In this document: piece after piece, positions 59,780 through 64,000 of the stretch | Layout of the letters: each line of letters starts with the position of its first letter | How positions within the stretch are numbered: position 1 is the first letter of the stretch | DNA from: CALRWV02 sp943371965 | Lineage (GTDB): Bacteria > Bacteroidota > JABWAT01 | Direction: 5' to 3' | DNA: 64,000 nucleotides | Assembly (NCBI GenBank): GCA_943371965.1 | Contig: CALRWV020000005.1 | Location: 62,001-126,000 of the forward strand | Made by a program: the position numbers and the translations under genes | Notes under the pieces: model-generated | Databases searched by the model: none | Seen by the model: the letters and a program-made list of their open reading frames with translations, nothing else | What the model was told of the DNA's origin: nothing

Positions 59780-62700
59780 ATGAAAACCCCAACTCATTTT
59801 CGCCAAAAGTCCCATTTGGCAAAAGAATTGATTTGTATATTATTTTGTGCAATTATTTTCCCGAACAATCTCTTTGCACAAAAACCGGATTCCGATAAAA
59901 GACTCACTAAAGAATTAACCGATAATCATTATATGGCAATTGATGTCAACAATATAAAAATGTGGATGTCGAATAATGGAAATAATGCTTATGATCCAAC
60001 TATTGGCGGAAGTGGTTTATATTGGCCAAAAGGAGGGTGGCAGACCGCAATCTACGCGGATGGTGTTATTTGGGGTGGGAAAATAAGAATTAAAAATTCA
60101 AAACAATTGAATACTCGTGTTGGCGGTTCAACGTACAGATATGGGTTGCAGGGAGGGAAAGTACTTCATTCAGTAGACACTGTTTTTGCAGATGACGCGC
60201 AAAAATCGAAATATAGAGTGTACAAAATAGATAAAAATTTAAATGAATTTAAGAAAAAGACGTCTTGGGAGCTAGACTATTTAGGTTATACAAAAGATGA
60301 TATTCTTCAGATGGAAAAAGATTACAATGAATGGCCTGTTTCAGATGGTGCGCCTTCAAATCCTGATGGCAGCCCTAGATTTATTGGAGATCAAACTCTT
60401 TGGTACGTTGCAAATGATTTAAATAAGAAAAAAACTACTTCTCTGTATGGCTCTTTGCCAATGGGAATTGAAATGCAAAAAACAATTTGGGGATATAGAG
60501 GAAATGAACTGCTGCAGAATACAGTATTTACACAAACCAAAATTATAAATGTTTCTGCCGATACCATTTTTGATATGTATTTTTCTCTTTGGTCAGATCC
60601 TGATTTGGGAGATGCAAATGATGATTTTATTGGATGTGATACAACTTTGGGATTGGGTTATGTTTATAATGGTCGTGAAAAAGATGCAATCTATAGTGAC
60701 GGTGTTGTACCTTCTGCTGGCTATATTGTCTTGGGAAGCCCTGTTGAAAAGGGTTCATTTGGAGACAGTACGTATTTTGATTTTAAATGGAATCATAATT
60801 TTAAGAACTCAAAAATGAGCTCATTTATTTATTTTGTAAGTGGCAATTCAAATTATTCTGACCCACCAATGGGTACAGGTTTCGTTGAGTTTTATAATTA
60901 TCAAAAAGGAATTAATGGTACTGGTTCTCCATATATTGACCCCACAACTATGTTACCTACAAAATTTGTATTGGCAGGAGACCCAATATTAAAAAAAGGG
61001 TATTATGATGGAATAGAAATTCCTCCAGGTGATAGAAGAGTGATGATGAATTATGGTCCTTTTACTTTTCTCCCTGGTGACACGCAAACAATTACTTTTG
61101 CACATTTGATCTCAAGAGGAAAACTCGCCAGTATGAGATCAATTTCTAAATTAAAGTATGAAACAAGTTTAATTAAATCACTTATTCATAATGGATTTGA
61201 TCTTCCAATTCCGCCTCCAACTCCAGAGCTTGAATCAACTTCTCTTGATGAAAAAATTGTACTTTCTTGGGATGGAAATGCTGATCAAAATAGTATTGAA
61301 AACTGGAGTTCGAGAGGATTCAAATTTGAAGGATATAATCTTTATCAGGTGCCATTGGATGACGCCATTCCTGATTTCAAAAAAGCAAAACTCCTTGCAA
61401 GTTTTGACCTGAAAAATGATGTGACAAATGTAACAGAAAAATATTTCAATGACGAAATTGACAGTTATGGAACAATTCCAAGATTGATTTTGAATAACAA
61501 AGGTTTAAGTTACTATTTTGAAGTTGACCATGATATTTTCAATGGCAATAAAATGCTGAAAAATCATATCCCCTATAGATTTGTTCTGACTTCATTTGCA
61601 GTGAATCAAAACTACAGTGAGTATTTAAAAGTATTGGAATCACCTGTAAAAATAATTGAAGTTAAACCAGCTTCCGTAATTCCGGGAACAAGTGATAATG
61701 CTGAAAATGGAAATCAAATTAGTCTAACAAAAACAGTTTCATTAACTGATTCAAAACCACTGATATCTGCAACAGTAAAAGAACCACAAAGAATAACCGG
61801 TGATGTTTATTCTGTTCAGGTTTCGGATACCAATAGTTTAGGAAAAACTGTTTCATGGATTGTTGTAAATGAAACAAAAGGAAAACAGGTTGGGAAATCC
61901 GAAGAAATCAATGTGACTTACTCACCCTATTCAGATGGAATAGAATTTAATGTTTGGGATGATGCTATCCGGCTGCCTCAAATTGAACATTCGCTGATAA
62001 CAAAATATAATGGTGAATCAGTTAACAATGGTGAAGGAGTTGATTTTTTTGGGAGGTATCCTGCATACACAGTACCCAATTTCAGGATAAATTATTATCT
62101 GAATGGCAACTTGGCAAACAGGTTGAGACTTAATTCAGATATTATGAATTACCGCGATTTTGAACTCAGATTTACACAAAACGGTTCGTTGGGATATTGG
62201 AAAGCTGATTCTCTTTTTGGAAAGGTTCCTTTTGAAATATGGGATGTTACCAAGAATAAAAGAATGATTCCCTTGCTTCAATCTTATAAAGATTCAACTG
62301 CCGGAAAATTTGATTACAGCAAAAATGGTATAAGTGACGTCATTTATTTTTGTGATGGGGATTATTCCAATTTTGAGTTGGATGCATTGGATGGAAAATA
62401 TGATGGAAATTCATTGTTTTTCAGTAAATGCCCGATCGGTTATCTTACCATCGAACTGGTATTTCCTTATAATGATCTTCCCCCGAATGAAACTACGATA
62501 AAATTTGTAACCAATAAGGCGATGAAATTTGGAGAAAAATGGTCATTGGAAACAAAAAATTTGGTAAGCCAGTCGTCAGTCCAGATATCAAAAAGTCAGT
62601 TGAATAAAATCAATGTTTTTCCAAATCCTTATTTCGGGAATTCATCACTGGAATACACAAAATATTTCAGGGCTGTAACTTTTACTTATCTGCCAAAACA

Positions 62701-62911
62701 TGCCAAAATAAATATTTACACTATTTCCGGTGTTCATGTCCGTACAATTGAAAAAAATGATGACTCCCAATATGCCCAATGGGATTTGCTAAATAATTCA
62801 CATCTTGTTGTGGCTTCGGGAGTTTATGTTGCATACATAGAAACTGATTATGGCTGTGAAATTTTGAAATTGTCAATAATTCAGGAAGTTCCCTATCTGG
62901 ATAGAATTTAA
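59780..62911 (+). CDS. Giant T9SS-type secreted protein, copy 2
   Basis: 1043 residues, homologous throughout to the gene at 56322. The first 67 residues are identical, and 100 of the last 103 (the T9SS-like domain) match. The central part differs at roughly one residue in three, with local insertions around residues 70-160, 270-370 and 390-440. Same signal peptide, same FN3-like segment (LDEKIVLSWDG) and same ribosome-binding context (GGTGAAAAAATG). The pair may give antigenic or ligand diversity at the surface (inference). Followed by a terminator and intact queC. Confidence 0.88.
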   Translation: MKTPTHFRQKSHLAKELICILFCAIIFPNNLFAQKPDSDKRLTKELTDNHYMAIDVNNIKMWMSNNGNNAYDPTIGGSGLYWPKGGWQTAIYADGVIWGGKIRIKNSKQLNTRVGGSTYRYGLQGGKVLHSVDTVFADDAQKSKYRVYKIDKNLNEFKKKTSWELDYLGYTKDDILQMEKDYNEWPVSDGAPSNPDGSPRFIGDQTLWYVANDLNKKKTTSLYGSLPMGIEMQKTIWGYRGNELLQNTVFTQTKIINVSADTIFDMYFSLWSDPDLGDANDDFIGCDTTLGLGYVYNGREKDAIYSDGVVPSAGYIVLGSPVEKGSFGDSTYFDFKWNHNFKNSKMSSFIYFVSGNSNYSDPPMGTGFVEFYNYQKGINGTGSPYIDPTTMLPTKFVLAGDPILKKGYYDGIEIPPGDRRVMMNYGPFTFLPGDTQTITFAHLISRGKLASMRSISKLKYETSLIKSLIHNGFDLPIPPPTPELESTSLDEKIVLSWDGNADQNSIENWSSRGFKFEGYNLYQVPLDDAIPDFKKAKLLASFDLKNDVTNVTEKYFNDEIDSYGTIPRLILNNKGLSYYFEVDHDIFNGNKMLKNHIPYRFVLTSFAVNQNYSEYLKVLESPVKIIEVKPASVIPGTSDNAENGNQISLTKTVSLTDSKPLISATVKEPQRITGDVYSVQVSDTNSLGKTVSWIVVNETKGKQVGKSEEINVTYSPYSDGIEFNVWDDAIRLPQIEHSLITKYNGESVNNGEGVDFFGRYPAYTVPNFRINYYLNGNLANRLRLNSDIMNYRDFELRFTQNGSLGYWKADSLFGKVPFEIWDVTKNKRMIPLLQSYKDSTAGKFDYSKNGISDVIYFCDGDYSNFELDALDGKYDGNSLFFSKCPIGYLTIELVFPYNDLPPNETTIKFVTNKAMKFGEKWSLETKNLVSQSSVQISKSQLNKINVFPNPYFGNSSLEYTKYFRAVTFTYLPKHAKINIYTISGVHVRTIEKNDDSQYAQWDLLNNSHLVVASGVYVAYIETDYGCEILKLSIIQEVPYLDRI

Positions 62912-62961
62912 CGCAATCTGTTTAAATCAGTGGATTTATTTTTTATTTTTGTTCTACAGTG

Positions 62962-62986
62962 AAGGCGGAAATTTTTCCGCCTTTTT
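62962..62986 (+). terminator. Terminator between giant gene copy 2 and queC
   Basis: A perfect 9-bp stem AAGGCGGAA (62962-62970) / TTCCGCCTT (62975-62983), then T residues. It ends 17 bases before the queC ATG, so queC would need read-through or a promoter overlapping the hairpin. Confidence 0.82.
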
Positions 62987-63002
62987 ATTTGCAGGTAAAA
63001 AA

Positions 63003-63689
63003 ATGGAAAAACCAAAAGCAGTTGTACTTCTTTCCGGTGGAATGGACAGTACTGTTTGTGTTGCCGAAGCTATTGAAGCAGGATTTGAACCCTGTACACT
63101 TCATGTTAATTACGGACAGCGGACTGAAAAACATGAATTGAAATCATTTTATGAAGTTTCAGAATATTTTGGTGTTAAATATAAACTGGTAACTGATATC
63201 AAACATTTGGTTGCAATCGGTGGTTCATCTTTAACAGATACAAAAATTGAAGTCACAAAAGCAGATTTGGAAAACAAGGAAATTCCATCCAGTTATGTTC
63301 CGTTCCGAAATGCCAATATCCTGTCAATTGCAGTTTCCTGGGCAGAAGTCATTGAAGCGAAGGCGGTTTTCATTGGGGCTGTAGAAGAAGATTCAAGCGG
63401 ATATCCGGATTGCAGAAAAGCTTTTTTCGAACAGTATGAAAGAATGGTTGAACTTGGAACGAAGCCATCAACCTCAATTAAAATCAAAACTCCCATAATC
63501 CATATGAAAAAATCAGAAATTGTTAAAAGAGGTCTTGAACTGAAAGCACCATTTCATTTAACCTGGTCATGTTATCAGTCAGAAGATCAGGCATGTGGTG
63601 TTTGTGATTCATGCGCACTTCGGCTGAGAGGTTTTGCTTTGGCTGGTATTTCTGACCCGATTCTTTACAAAACCAGACCTTCGTATTGA
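63003..63689 (+). CDS. queC: 7-cyano-7-deazaguanine synthase
   Basis: 228 residues from ATG 63003, chosen because family members begin just before the P-loop; the frame is open 18 codons further across the terminator. QueC makes preQ0 from 7-carboxy-7-deazaguanine, ATP and ammonia, for queuosine in tRNA. Motifs: VVLLSGGMDSTV (8-19), LHVNYGQRTEKHE, VPFRNANILSIAVSWAEV, and the C-terminal zinc site CYQSEDQACGVCDSC with four cysteines. Two truncated copies of its 5' end lie upstream. No queD, queE or queF is in the window. Confidence 0.96.
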   Translation: MEKPKAVVLLSGGMDSTVCVAEAIEAGFEPCTLHVNYGQRTEKHELKSFYEVSEYFGVKYKLVTDIKHLVAIGGSSLTDTKIEVTKADLENKEIPSSYVPFRNANILSIAVSWAEVIEAKAVFIGAVEEDSSGYPDCRKAFFEQYERMVELGTKPSTSIKIKTPIIHMKKSEIVKRGLELKAPFHLTWSCYQSEDQACGVCDSCALRLRGFALAGISDPILYKTRPSY

Positions 63690-64000
63690 AATGATGACAA
63701 TTTGGGGTATTTAATTATCTCTTTACTGTTCATAATGTTTTCTTAATAAATATATTGAAACAATCGGTTCGTTGAGGCGTTTAAATACTTAGTTTGTTTA
63801 ACCTCCTCCAAATAAGTAAAGCAAACCTGAACTCAGCCGGATCATTTTGATTCGGCTGAGTCGTTTTAAGGCCTTCCAAATAAAAAAACGCTTCCAATCA
63901 TTAGAATTTTTGATTCCAAAATATCCAAAGCATCGACTTAAATTTCGTAAACCATTGTTTTATATTGATTTACTGATATGAATCCATTTTATTGATTGTC
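63690..64000. other. 311-bp non-coding stretch at the right edge
   Basis: No gene is recognised up to the window end. It is very AT-rich apart from one large hairpin at 63832-63862 and a CCTCCTCC segment near 63803. A gene or promoter on the next stretch may begin beyond the edge. Confidence 0.5.
63832..63862 (+). terminator. Long hairpin, probable terminator downstream of queC
   Basis: ACTCAGCCGGATCA (63832-63845) pairs with TGATTCGGCTGAGT (63849-63862) over 14 positions (one G-U) around TTT, followed by CGTTTT. It lies 143 bases after the queC stop, rather far, so it may end another transcript or a small RNA. Confidence 0.65.

Noticed and set aside
62949..63002. 18-codon upstream extension of queC
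   Set aside because: It runs through the terminator hairpin; the family N-terminus begins at ATG 63003 and the scars copy that same start.

Overview
The window is AT-rich (roughly 37 % GC by eye) and almost fully coding. It most likely comes from the Ignavibacteria or a close relative in the Bacteroidota/Chlorobiota (FCB) group. Evidence: a type IX secretion (T9SS) C-terminal sorting domain with the NYPNPFNP signature at the left edge; two giant proteins with a related C-terminal domain; a TonB-dependent receptor with an N-terminal carboxypeptidase-regulatory-like domain; a propeller-type sensor kinase; DUF4286, DUF4292 and YARHG proteins; and promoter-like boxes of the form TAnnTTT(G/A). I found no tRNA, rRNA, CRISPR array, insertion sequence or phage gene.

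Layout. 1-2.9 kb: end of a T9SS cargo gene, an unknown protein, a single-domain globin and a pair of small paralogous unknown proteins. 3-8.7 kb: housekeeping genes (SpoU methyltransferase, an LEA-type lipoprotein, cmk, rpsA, mtaB). 9-14.8 kb: a leftward cell-envelope cluster (flavin reductase-like protein, TPR lipoprotein, DUF4292 lipoprotein, degenerate EnvC-type factor). 14.9-25.9 kb: ArsC-like protein, YyaL-type thioredoxin protein, peroxiredoxin-like secreted protein, Nudix, moeA, a class-V aminotransferase, then gpmA, an unknown secreted protein and a GlcD-like flavoenzyme in one run. 26.1-28.3 kb: plsY overlapping a GNAT-aminotransferase fusion. 28.3-31 kb: a leftward sulfur operon (secreted double rhodanese, two YeeE/YedE half-transporters, a rhodanese lacking its cysteine). 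31.2-37.5 kb: a LytS/LytTR pair, a carbohydrate-binding-like lipoprotein, a GH13 lipoprotein, a YARHG lipoprotein and a DUF2306 protein. 37.6-47.4 kb: hutU, a lipoprotein/M48 protease operon, a 1069-residue propeller kinase and two glycosyltransferases. 47.5-53.4 kb: a heme block, hemL - histidine kinase - response regulator - hemE - HemN homologue. 53.7-63.7 kb: TonB receptor, two tandem copies of a giant T9SS-type protein, and queC.

Most notable points. (1) The gene after hemE aligns along its whole length with oxygen-independent coproporphyrinogen oxidase HemN, but has lost the CxxxCxxC cluster motif, the GGGTP motif and apparent SAM contacts, so it should be a HemN pseudoenzyme inside a heme operon. 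(2) The 53.7-63.7 kb region is a tandem array with a 3458-bp period whose junctions carry matching scars: a truncated queC start fused to a truncated TonB-receptor end, before each giant gene. (3) An autoinducer-synthase/GNAT-like domain is fused to a class-V aminotransferase and overlaps the acyltransferase gene plsY, suggesting an unrecognised aminolipid or N-acyl pathway. Several dispersed palindromes and short tandem repeats occupy the gaps.
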